64,000 bases of DNA from Lentibacillus amyloliquefaciens (GTDB lineage: Bacteria > Bacillota > Bacilli > Bacillales > Amphibacillaceae), in assembly GCF_001307805.1 (NCBI RefSeq), contig NZ_CP013862.1, positions 124,001 through 188,000 of the forward strand. The letters are read 5' to 3'. Positions 26,041-35,910 of this stretch are shown here, in pieces. A program made the translations under genes and the position numbers. Each line of letters starts with the position of its first letter. Position 1 is the first letter of the stretch. The notes below the pieces were generated by a model that was not told where the DNA came from, searched no databases, and worked only from the letters and a program-made list of their open reading frames with translations.

Positions 26041-28425
26041 ATGAGTGAGTCAGAACACACGACGCTTGGTGTGACAGGTATGACTTGTGCTGCCTGCTCG
26101 AACCGTATTGAGAAAGTATTAAATAAAATGGATGGTGTGGAAGCAAAAGTCAATTTGACGACTGAAAAAGCTTCTGTTGACTATAATCCGTCTGCAGCAT
26201 CCGTTGACGATATATCAGCTAAAATTGAAAAACTGGGTTACGGTGTGCAAACCGAGAAAGCTGAATTTGACGTTTACGGCATGACCTGTGCCGCTTGCTC
26301 GAACCGTATTGAAAAGGTGTTGAATAAACAAAGCGGAGTCAAACAAGCCACCGTTAACCTGGCGACTGAAAGCGCGGCCATCGAATATAATCCAGGATTG
26401 ATGGAGACAGGCGATATTATCGGACGGATCAAAAAACTCGGTTACGATGCCAACGTGAAAGTCGATCAGGAAGATAAACAGTCACAGAAGGAAAAGCAGA
26501 TTCGGAAGATGAAATGGAAGCTGATTATTTCTGCTGTGCTGTCGGCCCCTCTTCTGATGACAATGCTTGTACACCTGTTTGGCATGAATGTGCCGGATAT
26601 CCTGATGAATCCATGGTTTCAATTTGCTTTGGCAACTCCTGTTCAATTCATCATTGGCTGGCAGTTTTACGTTGGGGCATATAAGAGCTTGAAGAACGGC
26701 GGGGCCAACATGGATGTGCTCGTTGCTTTAGGTACGAGTGCGGCATATTTTTACAGTTTATACGAATCGTTGAAAACAATCGGCAATCCGGGCTACATGC
26801 CGCATCTTTATTTTGAAACGAGTGCCATTTTGATCACACTCATTTTATTCGGAAAATATTTGGAAACCAACGCTAAAAGCAAGACGACTGTGGCCTTATC
26901 AAAACTCCTGGATCTGCAGGCGAAACAGGCGCGTGTCATCCGTAATGGCGATGAAATGATGATCCCTGTGGAGGATGTAGCTGTTGGTGACCGTCTGATG
27001 GTTAAACCGGGTGAAAAATTCCCTGTCGACGGACTGGTTGCAAAAGGCAAAACATCGGTTGATGAATCAATGATCACCGGTGAATCGATCCCGGTTGAAA
27101 AAGATGTACAATCCAATGTGATCGGCTCGACCATTAATAAAAATGGAACAGTCGAAATGGAAGCAACGAAAGTCGGCAAGGATACGGCATTGGCTTCGAT
27201 CGTCAAGGTCGTTGAAGATGCGCAGGGCTCAAAAGCACCGATTCAGCGGCTGGCAGATGTTATTTCGGGCTATTTTGTTCCGATTGTTGTCGGCATTGCC
27301 ATTCTGACTTTTATCATCTGGATTTCATTCGTGCAGCCGGGTGTATTTGAACCGGCGCTGGTTGCATCAATCGCCGTCCTTGTTATTGCGTGTCCATGTG
27401 CCCTTGGACTTGCGACACCGACATCAATTATGGTGGGTACCGGAAAATCCGCAGAAACCGGTATTTTATTCAAAGGCGGCGAACATTTGGAGCGGACGCA
27501 TCACCTGGATGCAGTGATTTTGGATAAAACAGGTACGATTACAAAGGGTAAACCTGAAGTCACGGATTTCACCGGTGACTACGAAACACTGAAGCTATTG
27601 GCCAGTGCAGAAAAAGGATCTGAACATCCGCTGGCAGAAGCCATTGTTGCCTATGCTACAGAGCAGGATGTTGCAGTGAGAGATGCTGATTCGTTTGAAG
27701 CAATACCCGGCCGGGGGATTAAAGCAACTGTCGGAGATAATCAAATCCTCGTCGGCACACGAAAGCTGATGAGCGAAAATGATGTTGTTACCGGCGGGGC
27801 AGACCAAACTATGACTGGTTACGAGGGCGACGGCAAGACGGCCATGCTGATTGCGGTTGATAGCGAGTTCCGCGGCATTGTGGCCGTGGCAGATACGATT
27901 AAGGAAACTGCTGCCAGAGCAATTAGCCAGCTGCACGAACAAGGACTGGAAACCATTATGCTGACAGGCGATAATGAACGCACTGCGCAGGCGATTGCAA
28001 AACAAGTCGGTATTGATCAGGTTATCGCGCAAGTTTTACCGGAAGAAAAAGCGGATAAAGTAAAAGAGGTGCAGCTTCAAGGTAAAAAAGTTGCAATGGT
28101 TGGTGATGGCATTAATGATGCACCGGCACTGGCTGTTGCAGACATCGGGATTGCCATTGGAACAGGTACTGAGGTTGCCATTGAAGCAGCCGATGTGACA
28201 ATCCTGGGCGGCGAATTGCTGCTTATACCAAAAGCGATTGGCATCAGTAAAGCGACCATCAAAAATATCCGGCAGAATTTGTTCTGGGCATTCGCTTATA
28301 ACAGTGCCGGGATTCCGATTGCCGCTGTCGGACTTTTGGCCCCATGGATTGCAGGCGGCGCCATGGCATTGAGTTCGGTAAGTGTTGTATCCAACTCTCT
28401 TCGCCTGAAGCGCGCTAAAATTTAA
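26041..28425 (+). CDS. copA: Copper-exporting P1B-1 ATPase CopA
   Basis: 794 residues, full length. Two N-terminal HMA domains carry [15 protein letters not shown] twice (near residues 12 and 79). The ATPase core has TGES, the intramembrane [19 protein letters not shown], the SEHPLAEAI nucleotide-site motif and [13 protein letters not shown]. It pumps Cu(I) out of the cytoplasm, taking it from CopZ. AGGGGGG precedes the ATG within GGGGGGTATAT, which itself resembles half of a CsoR site. It lies in an operon with csoR, and copZ follows 85 bases after its stop. Confidence 0.97.
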   Translation: MSESEHTTLGVTGMTCAACSNRIEKVLNKMDGVEAKVNLTTEKASVDYNPSAASVDDISAKIEKLGYGVQTEKAEFDVYGMTCAACSNRIEKVLNKQSGVKQATVNLATESAAIEYNPGLMETGDIIGRIKKLGYDANVKVDQEDKQSQKEKQIRKMKWKLIISAVLSAPLLMTMLVHLFGMNVPDILMNPWFQFALATPVQFIIGWQFYVGAYKSLKNGGANMDVLVALGTSAAYFYSLYESLKTIGNPGYMPHLYFETSAILITLILFGKYLETNAKSKTTVALSKLLDLQAKQARVIRNGDEMMIPVEDVAVGDRLMVKPGEKFPVDGLVAKGKTSVDESMITGESIPVEKDVQSNVIGSTINKNGTVEMEATKVGKDTALASIVKVVEDAQGSKAPIQRLADVISGYFVPIVVGIAILTFIIWISFVQPGVFEPALVASIAVLVIACPCALGLATPTSIMVGTGKSAETGILFKGGEHLERTHHLDAVILDKTGTITKGKPEVTDFTGDYETLKLLASAEKGSEHPLAEAIVAYATEQDVAVRDADSFEAIPGRGIKATVGDNQILVGTRKLMSENDVVTGGADQTMTGYEGDGKTAMLIAVDSEFRGIVAVADTIKETAARAISQLHEQGLETIMLTGDNERTAQAIAKQVGIDQVIAQVLPEEKADKVKEVQLQGKKVAMVGDGINDAPALAVADIGIAIGTGTEVAIEAADVTILGGELLLIPKAIGISKATIKNIRQNLFWAFAYNSAGIPIAAVGLLAPWIAGGAMALSSVSVVSNSLRLKRAKI

Positions 28426-28509
28426 GGAAGAATGCTTTCTGTGGAGCGGTTTCCTCCACAGAAGGTTGGAAAACCTTGAAAACATATTTTATAAAGGGGA
28501 GATTTTATC

Positions 28510-28716
28510 ATGGAAACAACTTTGGCTGTAAGAGGAATGACATGTGGTCATTGCGAGAGTTCCGTAAAAGGAGCACTTGAAAGTATAGAAGGAGTAGAGG
28601 GCGTTGAAGTGAGCCTTGACACAGGCAAAGTCAATGTCATTTATGATGAAGCAACTGCCAACATTGAATCAATGCGCGAAGCAGTTGAAGATCAAGGCTA
28701 TGACGTCGTCGTATAA
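28510..28716 (+). CDS. copZ: Copper chaperone CopZ
   Basis: 68 residues, a single HMA domain with the CxxC metal site GMTCGHCESSVKGAL (C12, C15) and the typical ferredoxin-like end EAVEDQGYDVVV. It carries Cu(I) to CopA and to CsoR. AAAGGGGAG precedes the ATG. A small hairpin (CTGTGGAG with CTCCACAG) lies between copA and copZ without a T run and may set their relative levels. Confidence 0.96.
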   Translation: METTLAVRGMTCGHCESSVKGALESIEGVEGVEVSLDTGKVNVIYDEATANIESMREAVEDQGYDVVV

Positions 28717-28738
28717 TTGAACTTTATAGTAGAGAAAA

Positions 28739-28769
28739 ATCGGTTTCCGTGATTGGAAGCCGGTTTTTT
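28739..28769 (+). terminator. Terminator after copZ
   Basis: CGGTTTCC pairs with GGAAGCCG around GTGATT, followed by TTTTTTT. Confidence 0.85.
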
Positions 28770-28845
28770 TGTTTCAAATCTGACTTATGATTTTTGACCT
28801 CTGAAAAAGCGGGGTGGGAGCTGCGTAATGGTGCCTTTGCATTCT

Positions 28846-29004
28846 TTATCCCGCATGTAACTGGCAGTAAGACCCCCACCTCAAATGTTCGCGTAAACGA
28901 TGAAGATTAGGTGGGGGGATGGCTGCCAGTAAATGTCCGATTCGTTTATCTAACAATCAGTGGGGGAAGAAAGAAAACTCCCACTGCTTGAAGATTCACT
29001 TTAT
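28846..29004 (+). repeat. Dispersed structured repeat, family A (copy A1)
   Basis: About 160 bases starting ATCCCGCATGTAACTGGCAG and ending TTGAAGATTCACTTTAT. It contains two hairpins: CTGGCAG...CCCCCACCT against AGGTGGGGG...CTGCCAG, and CAGTGGGGG against CTCCCACTG. Between them are TGAAGATTAGG and AAATGTCCGATTCGTTTATC, conserved in all copies. Other copies lie at 35271, 41339 and, inverted, 21819. Confidence 0.88.
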
Positions 29005-29108
29005 TTCAAGTGCATAAAAGATCCATAATGCAACAAAACTATAGTGAATAAACCCAAATATGCAAGCTTATGAAGCAATTAGATTCCAAACAACCGGGAG
29101 GAAGATAA

Positions 29109-31241
29109 ATGGCGCAAAATGGCCACAATAATCCGAATAACCAACAAAACAAAAAAAGTAAGCAACTGGATCAATACCGCAACGACCACAAAAATTCCCA
29201 GCTTACAACTAATCAGGGAATGAAGGTTTCAAACACAGCCGATTCATTGAAAGCCGGTGAACGAGGGCCTACATTAATGGAAGATTTTCATTTTAGAGAA
29301 AAAATGATGCATTTTGACCATGAGCGGATTCCTGAGCGTGTTGTCCATGCACGGGGATTCGGTGCGCATGGTTATTTTCAGGTGTATGAAGCGATGAGTG
29401 AACTGACAAGTGCTAAATTTCTGCAGGACCCGTCAGTGAAAACACCGGTTTTTGTCCGTTTTTCGACCGTTGTCGGTCAGCGTGGTTCTGCGGATACGGT
29501 TCGTGATGTACGCGGTTTTGCCACTAAGTTTTATACCGAGGACGGTAATTATGATTTGGTTGCCAACAATATGCCAGTGTTTTTTATTCAGGATGGGATG
29601 AAATTTCCGGATTTTGTTCACTCGATTAAACCCGAACCGCATAATGAAATCCCGCAGGCAACAGCCGCGCATGATTCGCTGTGGGATTTTGTCGTGAATA
29701 ACACGGAATCCGCCCACATGATGCTGTGGCTGTTGTCAGACAGGGGAATACCACGAAGCTTTCGGATGATGGAAGGGTTTGGCGTTAACACCTTCCGATT
29801 TGTGAATGCCGAGGGAAAGGGACGGTTTGTCAAGTTTCATTGGAAGCCGCTGCTTGGCACGCACTCACTGACATGGGACGAAGCGCAAAAGTTAAACGGT
29901 GCAGACCCTGACTTTCTGCGCCGGGATTTATGGGATGCGATTAATCAAGGGGATTATCCGGAATTTGAGTTGGGTGTTCAGATTCTGGAAGAGGAAGATG
30001 AGTTCGCGTTTGATTTTGATATTCTTGATCCGACCAAATTTTGGCCTGAAGAACAGGTCCCGGTGAAAATCATCGGCAAAATGACACTGGATCAGAATCA
30101 GGATAACTTCTTTGCTGAAACAGAGCAGGTGGCATTCCATCCGGGGCATGTTGTACCGGGTATTGATTTCAGCAATGATCCGCTTTTGCAGGGACGGCTT
30201 TTCTCGTATCTGGATACACAATTGCTGCGATTAGGCGGGCCGAATTTTCACGAAATACCGATCAACCGGCCAATTGCTCCTGTTAAAAATAACCAGCGTG
30301 AAGGTTTCCACCGGATGGCAATTGATAAAGGAGCCGTTTCTTATTCGGCCAATTCACTGCGGGAAAACGCGCCTGAGCCGGATCCTGAACAAGGTTACAG
30401 GCATCATGCTGAAAAAGTTGAAGGCAGAAAGACACGCAAACGCAGTGATAGTTTTAACGATCACTACCGTCAGGCAACGCTTTTCTGGAACAGTATGTCG
30501 CTTCCGGAAAAGGAGCATATCATCAAGGCTTTTCATTTTGAAGTCGGAAACGTGAAGGATAAGACAATCAGGCAGCGTGTGGTGGATATGTTTAATCATG
30601 TTGACGGACAGCTGGCCGGTCAAATCGCGACGGGAATCGGTGTCAATCCGCCGGAAAACCCCGGTGGCAGCGGTGAAACAGCTTCCTCGCCGGCCGTCAG
30701 TCAGGAGAACACCATTAAGCAAGCCGCAACCCGTAAAGTCGCGATTCTGATTGAAAATGGCTTTAATATGGACGATGTTGTCCAAGTGACGACACAATTG
30801 GAAAGTGCCGGACTTCATGCGGATATCATCAGCAAAAACCAGGGCATGATAACATCCGCGGGCGGAGAGCAAATTGAGGCGGTTAAAAGCTATGCCACCG
30901 CCAGTTCCATTATGTATGATGCTCTCTATATTCCGGGTGGCAAACAGTCGACCGATCAACTGATGACACACCAGGATGCCAAAACATTCGTCATTGATGC
31001 CTTCACGCATGCTAAAACAATCGGCGCTGCGAACTCTGCGGTTGACTTACTCATGACATCTGATATCAAACAGATTACGTTTGCAGACACGAATACAGCA
31101 AACAAGGTTGTGACAGATCTGGGCATTGTAACGATACGTGAGACAAACGATTTAAATGCTTTTACGCAGGAATTGATTGATAACATTGCCCAGCACCGCC
31201 ATTGGGCCAGGGGAAATATAGATGGAAAAATCAGCGGTTAA
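29109..31241 (+). CDS. katE: Large-subunit monofunctional catalase (HPII/KatE type) with C-terminal PfpI-like domain
   Basis: 710 residues, the clade 2 size. The N-terminal arm is followed by the catalytic histidine in [14 protein letters not shown], the active-site asparagine region [15 protein letters not shown], and the heme-ligand tyrosine in [17 protein letters not shown]. From about residue 545 a flavodoxin-like DJ-1/PfpI domain ([32 protein letters not shown]) follows, as in HPII. It destroys hydrogen peroxide in the cytoplasm. The protein begins with an Asn/Gln/Lys-rich tail. GGGAGG precedes the ATG. In Bacillus such catalases belong to the general stress response; no SigB promoter was identified here. 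Confidence 0.96.
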   Translation: MAQNGHNNPNNQQNKKSKQLDQYRNDHKNSQLTTNQGMKVSNTADSLKAGERGPTLMEDFHFREKMMHFDHERIPERVVHARGFGAHGYFQVYEAMSELTSAKFLQDPSVKTPVFVRFSTVVGQRGSADTVRDVRGFATKFYTEDGNYDLVANNMPVFFIQDGMKFPDFVHSIKPEPHNEIPQATAAHDSLWDFVVNNTESAHMMLWLLSDRGIPRSFRMMEGFGVNTFRFVNAEGKGRFVKFHWKPLLGTHSLTWDEAQKLNGADPDFLRRDLWDAINQGDYPEFELGVQILEEEDEFAFDFDILDPTKFWPEEQVPVKIIGKMTLDQNQDNFFAETEQVAFHPGHVVPGIDFSNDPLLQGRLFSYLDTQLLRLGGPNFHEIPINRPIAPVKNNQREGFHRMAIDKGAVSYSANSLRENAPEPDPEQGYRHHAEKVEGRKTRKRSDSFNDHYRQATLFWNSMSLPEKEHIIKAFHFEVGNVKDKTIRQRVVDMFNHVDGQLAGQIATGIGVNPPENPGGSGETASSPAVSQENTIKQAATRKVAILIENGFNMDDVVQVTTQLESAGLHADIISKNQGMITSAGGEQIEAVKSYATASSIMYDALYIPGGKQSTDQLMTHQDAKTFVIDAFTHAKTIGAANSAVDLLMTSDIKQITFADTNTANKVVTDLGIVTIRETNDLNAFTQELIDNIAQHRHWARGNIDGKISG

Positions 31242-31253
31242 CATGATGAAGTG

Positions 31254-31297
31254 ATTAATACACCCTTTGGCACCCAAGCTAAAGGGTGTATTAAATG
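31254..31297 (+). terminator. Terminator after katE
   Basis: TTAATACACCCTTT pairs perfectly with AAAGGGTGTATTAA around GGCACCCAAGCT. The T run is poor, so termination is likely but not certain. Confidence 0.65.
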
Positions 31298-31325
31298 ATG
31301 TTTTTTGAGAAATCTATGCCTATAA

Positions 31326-31450
31326 AGTGAAACTTCATTCAGCGGAATTGATCTTTATTCCGCTGAATGTTAGTTGAGCAGAATCGGGCATTTATTTTCA
31401 ATTAGCCGCCGTTCTCTGGCGGGATACTGACCAATAGATGCGGGATAAAG
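31326..31450 (-). repeat. Dispersed structured repeat, family B (copy B1, inverted)
   Basis: Read on the minus strand it begins TATCCCGCATCTATTGGTCA, contains CCCGCCAGAGAACGGCGG and AATGCCCGATTCTGCTCAAC, and ends with the hairpin TTCAGCGGAAT...ATTCCGCTGAA. It is the same layout as 62668-62795. Confidence 0.72.
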
Positions 31451-31477
31451 CAATTTTCATTTTTAGGGGAATGTTAA

Positions 31478-31978
31478 ATGCACATTTTTGTTGCCATTTT
31501 GTTCATGTTAGCTTCCTGGCGATGGGCAGATTGGACCCGTTTCCATCAATTTCATGCGACGATGGTCTATATTGCAGCCATGAATTTATTATATTTCTTC
31601 TTCACGTCTGATTACCATCTGTGGACATTTCATTCAAATATAAGCATACCCGGGCATGTCCTCGATCTCCTGCATACATTTATCGTGCTTCCATGTACAG
31701 CCATGATTTTTCTGTCAAATTTTCCTGATGCATTTTTTCGTAATATAATTTATACAGCAAAATGGGCTTTAATATTCCTTCTGTGCGAATGGGGCGGCTA
31801 TTCCCTTGATTTAATCGAGTACCACAATGGTTGGTCACTCGGCTGGTCCGCTTTATTTTTACTAGTCATGTTTCCGATGCTGAGAATGCACTACAACCGG
31901 CCGTTTATTGCTTATGGTCTGTCAATTGGTATTATTGCTGTTTTACTCACCTTATTTAACGTGCCCTGGGTTCATTAA
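31478..31978 (+). CDS. CBO0543-type polytopic membrane protein
   Basis: 166 residues, almost wholly hydrophobic with about five membrane helices. The pattern WRWADWTRFHQFHATMVYIA near the start and the tryptophan/histidine-rich loops are those of the family named CBO0543 in Firmicutes, whose function is unknown. AGGGGAATG precedes the ATG. A second protein of the same general build is encoded at 32199-32657, so the two may form a pair. A family B repeat ends just upstream. Confidence 0.78.
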   Translation: MHIFVAILFMLASWRWADWTRFHQFHATMVYIAAMNLLYFFFTSDYHLWTFHSNISIPGHVLDLLHTFIVLPCTAMIFLSNFPDAFFRNIIYTAKWALIFLLCEWGGYSLDLIEYHNGWSLGWSALFLLVMFPMLRMHYNRPFIAYGLSIGIIAVLLTLFNVPWVH

Positions 31979-31989
31979 AGTGCGTAATC

Positions 31990-32165
31990 AAAAAGGAGGA
32001 TAAAAAGGACCGAGAAGTTCTAGGCGGCGCAGTTTCGAGCACAGAAAAACTCTCTTGAATTTACATCGCACGCGAGCATTAGTGTATTTCTTTTCCAAGG
32101 AGCGAAGAAACAAGCCAACTAGAAACACCGACGTGTCATTTTTACCGGACTTTTTGAACAACATC
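31990..32165 (-). repeat. Dispersed repeat, family C (longest copy)
   Basis: Read on the minus strand it runs from GATGTTGTTCAAAAAGTCCG through GTAAAAATGACACGTCGG, TTGGCTTGTTTCTTCGCTCC, TGCTCGCGTGCGATGTAA and GCTCGAAACTGCGCCGCC to AACTTCTCGGTCC. The first 25 or so bases recur at 50627 and 61688. I recognise this type of element as recurring between genes in halophilic Bacillaceae; its role is unknown. An open frame on the plus strand through it is not counted as coding. Confidence 0.65.
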
Positions 32166-32198
32166 TTAAAGTTATCGATTGTCACGGGAGCTGTTAAC

Positions 32199-32657
32199 AT
32201 GGAAATAATTTTACTGTGGCTCTTTCTCATTTCAGGTTTAGTCCTATTAACTATAGCATTAAAAAAACACCCGCTGAAAGATTGGCTGATTTGTTTTTTC
32301 GCTTCGGCATATTTTGCCACCGTCCTGGGAGACTTGGTTGTGAAAGCTGAGTTGCTTTCCTATCCTGTTCAATTGGCACCTCAGTTTCAGTCAAGCGTGC
32401 TTTATGAGTATTTATTGCTGCCTTTAATTTGTATCGTTTACTACCAGACGACCTACCAGACATCTTTCTTCTATTGGTGCTGGCAGGCTTTTGTTTATAG
32501 CAGTGTGGTGACATTTGTTGAAGTGCTTTTGGAGACGCATACGGCACTTATTTATTTTGACAGCTGGCATTGGTATTATTCGTTAATAAGCCTTACATTG
32601 TTTTTATTGTTCATCCGTTGTCTGTTGCGTCTGATCTATGTGGTAAAGAAGAGTTGA
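32199..32657 (+). CDS. CBO0543-type polytopic membrane protein, second copy
   Basis: The start is the ATG at 32199 with GGGAG upstream, giving 152 residues; a longer reading from 32055 would run through the family C repeat and is rejected. About five hydrophobic helices are seen, with SWHWYYSLISLTLFLLFIR at the end. It resembles the preceding gene product in size, hydropathy and aromatic content. Function is unknown. Confidence 0.72.
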   Translation: MEIILLWLFLISGLVLLTIALKKHPLKDWLICFFASAYFATVLGDLVVKAELLSYPVQLAPQFQSSVLYEYLLLPLICIVYYQTTYQTSFFYWCWQAFVYSSVVTFVEVLLETHTALIYFDSWHWYYSLISLTLFLLFIRCLLRLIYVVKKS

Positions 32658-32680
32658 CGGAGGACAGTCAGTGATGTGAT

Positions 32681-32722
32681 AAAAATCCCGGTAATTCCTC
32701 TTGTCATTGCCGGGATTTTCAT
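32681..32722 (+). terminator. Terminator after the second CBO0543-type gene
   Basis: AAAATCCCGG pairs with CCGGGATTTT around TAATTCCTCTTGTCATTG. Confidence 0.7.
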
Positions 32723-32743
32723 GCATTCACTTGTTTTTTTAAT

Positions 32744-33025
32744 TTGATGCTGCACTGCCGTTTCTATAAAGTGCCCAAAGCAAAGCGGGAAGACCGGATT
32801 CAGGAAGTGCTTGAAATCGTTGACTTGTCTGATAAACGAAAGCAATTTCGTGATAAAGCACGTTTGCTTGGTTCGTTTGCCATGCCTTTTATGTTTTTGA
32901 TACTTTTCGGAAGCGGTATGAGCGGGGCAATGCAGTCCATGCTTGGCGGTAATTCCGGTGGTCCTTTGGCTGATTTTGATTTTGTTGAATTCATGTTTCC
33001 GGGCATCATTTGCCGGTTTAAATAG
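32744..33025 (+). pseudogene. ABC transporter remnant: ATPase fragment joined to permease fragment
   Basis: The first 35 residues (RFYKVPKAKREDRIQEVLEI, then VDLSDKRKQF) are from the helical subdomain of a DrrA-type ABC ATPase. From about residue 39 the sequence is membrane-type (RLLGSFAMPFMFLILFGSGM, then DFVEFMFPGI), as near the start of a DrrB/ABC-2 permease. Walker A, signature and Walker B motifs are absent, and the permease stops after one helix. This is best explained by an internal deletion that joined two adjacent genes, followed by truncation. It is not a working transporter, and no good ribosome binding site is seen. Confidence 0.75.
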
Positions 33026-33068
33026 TTAAAAAATTGTCCATGCTAGTGGCTAATCAATGTAGTCAGAG

Positions 33069-33287
33069 GTGAGTATATTGAAGTGGTCAACGTATATCGG
33101 ACTTTTTGGTGTTATTTTTGCTGCAGGTATCATACTTGGGTTGGTAGCATTTGTTACAAATGAGCATAAAAATACAATTGAAGAAGGCTTCTCACACGAA
33201 CGAATACTGATCGTTGATAATTCAAAGACGATTAGCTTCATGAATAGCAACGAACATCCGGCATATGCTATATGCAGAATTTCTTAA
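33069..33287 (+). CDS. Small hypothetical membrane protein
   Basis: 72 residues, or 69 if the TTG at 33078 behind AGAGGTGA is used. There is one N-terminal hydrophobic segment (YIGLFGVIFAAGIILGLVAF) and then a short hydrophilic tail. No family was recognised. It lies between a pseudogene and a frame-disrupted gene, so it could itself be a remnant. Confidence 0.45.
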   Translation: MSILKWSTYIGLFGVIFAAGIILGLVAFVTNEHKNTIEEGFSHERILIVDNSKTISFMNSNEHPAYAICRIS

Positions 33288-33314
33288 TATAAATTTTTCA
33301 TGGAGGCGATTTCG

Positions 33315-33586
33315 ATGACAAACTCAAATTTGCACAACCAATTACAAGAAACGAGCCGGCAAATACATGAAGCGCAGGAATCTGCCCGGATGGCTCAGGG
33401 TTCGGACGAACAGCTCCTGGATCAAGCAGAACAACAGCTGCAGCAAGCTGAAGAGCAGTTGCAACTAGCCCGGGGGCAGGGACAGATGCGACCGAAAATC
33501 CGCAGTTTCAGCAGGCATACGAGCAGCTGCACGATACACGCCAGCAATTACAAGAAGCCCAGCAGAATAATCATGATGTGTTATAA
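33315..33586 (+). pseudogene. Small Gln-rich coiled-coil protein, frameshifted by one missing G
   Basis: The ATG at 33315 follows GGAGGCGATTTCG. The first 53 residues form a Gln/Glu-rich heptad pattern (DQAEQQLQQAEEQLQLARG). Adding one G to the run at 33472-33476 continues the same composition (GTDATENPQFQQAYEQLHDT, RQQLQEAQQNNHDVL) to a stop at 33584-33586, about 90 residues in all. Without it the frame turns into unrelated sequence to 33653. The product is of the same type as the 90-residue Gln-rich protein at 54720-54992. Function is unknown; such proteins in Bacillaceae may be spore-associated. Confidence 0.75.
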
Positions 33587-33677
33587 TGGGTTCCTTTTAA
33601 TGGTAATGTCCTATTACAGAGGGAAACTCAAGAATCCTCGGTGTGTTTTTTAGCGATTATTATGTTCGTTCAACCAT

Positions 33678-33727
33678 AAAAAAATAGACCTCCCTTAGGT
33701 TATCAGGCGAGGGCGAGGTCTATTTTT
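33678..33727. terminator. Bidirectional terminator
   Basis: AAAAATAGACCTC pairs with GAGGTCTATTTTT, with A and T runs at both ends, after the Gln-rich gene. Confidence 0.85.
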
Positions 33728-33771
33728 CACTTGCGCGGCCCCCTTTGAAGGGAACTGCGACTCATTGCTGA

Positions 33772-33800
33772 CCGAAGATATTCCTGCATCTTCGGTCTTT
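33772..33800. terminator. Hairpin between the Gln-rich gene and the MATE gene
   Basis: CCGAAGAT pairs with ATCTTCGG around ATTCCTGC, followed on the plus strand by TCTTTATT. It lies downstream of both convergent genes. Confidence 0.65.
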
Positions 33801-33896
33801 ATTATTGTATGTCTTTCTATATTTATTAACATGAAATGCTGATTTACAAACAATTAAACTTAAAATAATTCGGGGAGTGATAAGGCTCCGGGTGAA

Positions 33897-35246
33897 TTAA
33901 TATCCCTGTTCTTGCCACTGCCGGTTCATCACACCTCGTCTTGCAAAAAGCAACAGAAAAATCGCCGTCATACCTTCTGCAGCCGGCAATGCAAGCCAGA
34001 TACCCGTCGTGCCGAAAAGAAGCGGCAGAATAACCAGTGCGGCAATTAGCAAAATGAAACCGCGGAAGAGTGTGATGCCGATTGATGGTTTTATATATGC
34101 AATCGATTGGTAATAGGTCATGTAAATAAAGTTGATTCCCATGAAAAGATAACCGATGAAAAATATTGTGATTCCTTTTATGGCAAGCTGACGTATGGCT
34201 TCTGTTTCCACTCCGAAAATCGAAACAAGGCTGCCGGGTGCGAGCCAGCCGATTGCAAGGAAAGCGACGCCGAGGGCAAGCCCGGTGATTTCTGCAATTT
34301 TGACGGTATCTTTGATTTGTTCATATTTTTTTGCTCCATAATAGAAACTGATCATCGGCTGGATGGACGTCCCGATCCCAATAAATGCCAGAAACATGAA
34401 GGTATGCAAATAATTGATGACCGAAAAAGCGGCAAGTCCGGTTGTGCCTGCATAATATGACAACGCAATATTGTAACCAATCACAAAGAGTCCGGTTCCT
34501 GCTTCAGCAAGGAAGTTGGGAAACCCTAATTTGCCAATCATCAACATATCATTTTTGTTCCATTTCGGCCGGATGAATTTTAAGCCGGCATCTTTCTTGA
34601 GAAAATGAATCGTATAAACCATTAAGCCTGCTGCTGTTGCGATGACAGAGGCGAGTGCTGCTCCCGTGACCTCCATATTCAATATAAAAATCATCCAGTA
34701 GTTCAATATAATATTGAGCACAGCCGACACAATCAGTCCTGTCATCGCCAGCTGCGGGCTGCCGTCATTGCGGACAAAGATACTGAGTGCAGCTTCCCAG
34801 CCCACAATCGGTGCCCACATAAAAATGATTTCAAGATAATCTACCGTATAACTTAATGTTTCATCATTTGCACCAAATAATAGAGACAGCGGTTCGGCTC
34901 CGATATAGCCAATCAATCCGATAACTGTCATAACGATGGTTGTAAACGCCATTGAAATTGTGAAAGTCTGCTTAGCCCGGTCATTGTTCCCTTCGCCGGT
35001 TGCCATGGAATAAAGTGTCCCGCCGCCAATACCGATTAACATCGAAATGGAAATGAGGATCGACCAGACCGGCACAGCGACGTTGACACTGGCCAGCGCA
35101 ACCGGCCCAATGCCATTTCCGACAAAAATGCCATCGATGACGATATTGGCTGACATCAGCATCATGCCGACCAGGGTGGGGAGCAAATATTGAAAAAAGC
35201 TTTTTGTCACACTTTGTGATAAGAGTCGTTGTTCGGCTATACTCAT
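33897..35246 (-). CDS. MATE family multidrug/cation efflux transporter
   Basis: The ATG at 35246 follows AGGAGA; a longer reading begins inside a family A repeat and is rejected. The product is 449 residues, with about twelve membrane helices in two similar halves and family patterns QYLLPTLVGMMLMSANIVID and GNGIGPVALASVNVAVP. MATE proteins export drugs or metabolites using a sodium or proton gradient. The substrate is unknown and no regulator gene is adjacent. Confidence 0.92.
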   Translation of the reverse strand: MSIAEQRLLSQSVTKSFFQYLLPTLVGMMLMSANIVIDGIFVGNGIGPVALASVNVAVPVWSILISISMLIGIGGGTLYSMATGEGNNDRAKQTFTISMAFTTIVMTVIGLIGYIGAEPLSLLFGANDETLSYTVDYLEIIFMWAPIVGWEAALSIFVRNDGSPQLAMTGLIVSAVLNIILNYWMIFILNMEVTGAALASVIATAAGLMVYTIHFLKKDAGLKFIRPKWNKNDMLMIGKLGFPNFLAEAGTGLFVIGYNIALSYYAGTTGLAAFSVINYLHTFMFLAFIGIGTSIQPMISFYYGAKKYEQIKDTVKIAEITGLALGVAFLAIGWLAPGSLVSIFGVETEAIRQLAIKGITIFFIGYLFMGINFIYMTYYQSIAYIKPSIGITLFRGFILLIAALVILPLLFGTTGIWLALPAAEGMTAIFLLLFARRGVMNRQWQEQGY

Positions 35247-35270
35247 TACAATTCTCCTGTATTTACGTAT

Positions 35271-35430
35271 TATCCCGCATGTAACTGGCAGTATGACCCC
35301 CACCACTGTTCGCGTATACGATGAAGATTAGGTGGGGGGATGGCTGCCAGTAAATGTCCGATTCGTTCATCTAACAATCAGTGGGGAGGGGAAGAAAGAA
35401 CCTCCCCACTGATTGAAGATTCACTGTATA
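35271..35430 (+). repeat. Dispersed structured repeat, family A (copy A2)
   Basis: About 160 bases, TATCCCGCATGTAACTGGCA to GATTGAAGATTCACTGTAT, with both hairpins (CTGGCAG/CTGCCAG plus CCCCCACC/GGTGGGGG, and CAGTGGGGAGG/CCTCCCCACTG). The loop is closely similar to copy A1. The second stem has a compensated change (an extra GG/CC pair), which argues that structure is kept. Confidence 0.88.
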
Positions 35431-35559
35431 TCCATTTTATAATTTTGCTGAATGGAATTCCACTATAATTGAGTGTACAATTTAACATGTGTCAGCTATC
35501 CATTTCATTCGTTTGTTTTTATTTTCAGAGATGGGAAAATTACGTTGGGAGATGATTAC

Positions 35560-35904
35560 ATGGACATAGATAAACAAAAGTGGCCAGACAAGTTTGATAT
35601 TAATATGCTTGTCACCATTCCGGAAGATATTCAAAAAATCATTCGAGGAGATAAAACAGCTGTACGGCGCAATGACCGCTATGCCGATCCTGGCGATAGA
35701 TTTGAACTGAACGGGCATACCGTAGTAGTTGAAAACGTCTATCCGCAGAAGCTTCGGGATATTTCAGACGCTGATGCCCGTGAGGAAGGATATAAAAGCC
35801 TGGAGGAATATAAACAGGGCATTACCAGTATTCACGGTGAAGAAGTCTGGGATTCTGACCTGGTTATCTGGGCACATATAATGCACCCTGTTCAGAAAGG
35901 ATGA
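35560..35904 (+). CDS. ASCH-domain protein
   Basis: The ATG at 35560 follows GGGAGATG and gives 114 residues; an earlier frame start at 35473 lacks a binding site. The ASCH pattern is seen in IQKIIRGDKTAVRRNDRYAD, PGDRFELNGHTVVVENVYP, the DISDADAREEGYKSLEEY helix and a final DSDLVIWAHIM strand. ASCH domains are PUA-like RNA-binding folds, some of them amidohydrolases on modified nucleosides. It is 6 bases from the LLM gene and probably shares its transcript. Confidence 0.82.
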   Translation: MDIDKQKWPDKFDINMLVTIPEDIQKIIRGDKTAVRRNDRYADPGDRFELNGHTVVVENVYPQKLRDISDADAREEGYKSLEEYKQGITSIHGEEVWDSDLVIWAHIMHPVQKG

Positions 35905-35910
35905 TATATC

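Noticed and set aside
32055..32198. Longer start for the second CBO0543-type protein
   Set aside because: The extension translates a family C repeat; GGGAG precedes the ATG at 32199.
32744..33025. Working small ABC protein
   Set aside because: It lacks Walker A, signature and Walker B motifs and has only one permease helix, so it is a remnant.
35246..35306. Upstream extension of the MATE protein
   Set aside because: The extra 20 residues come from a family A repeat; AGGAGA sits correctly before the ATG at 35246.
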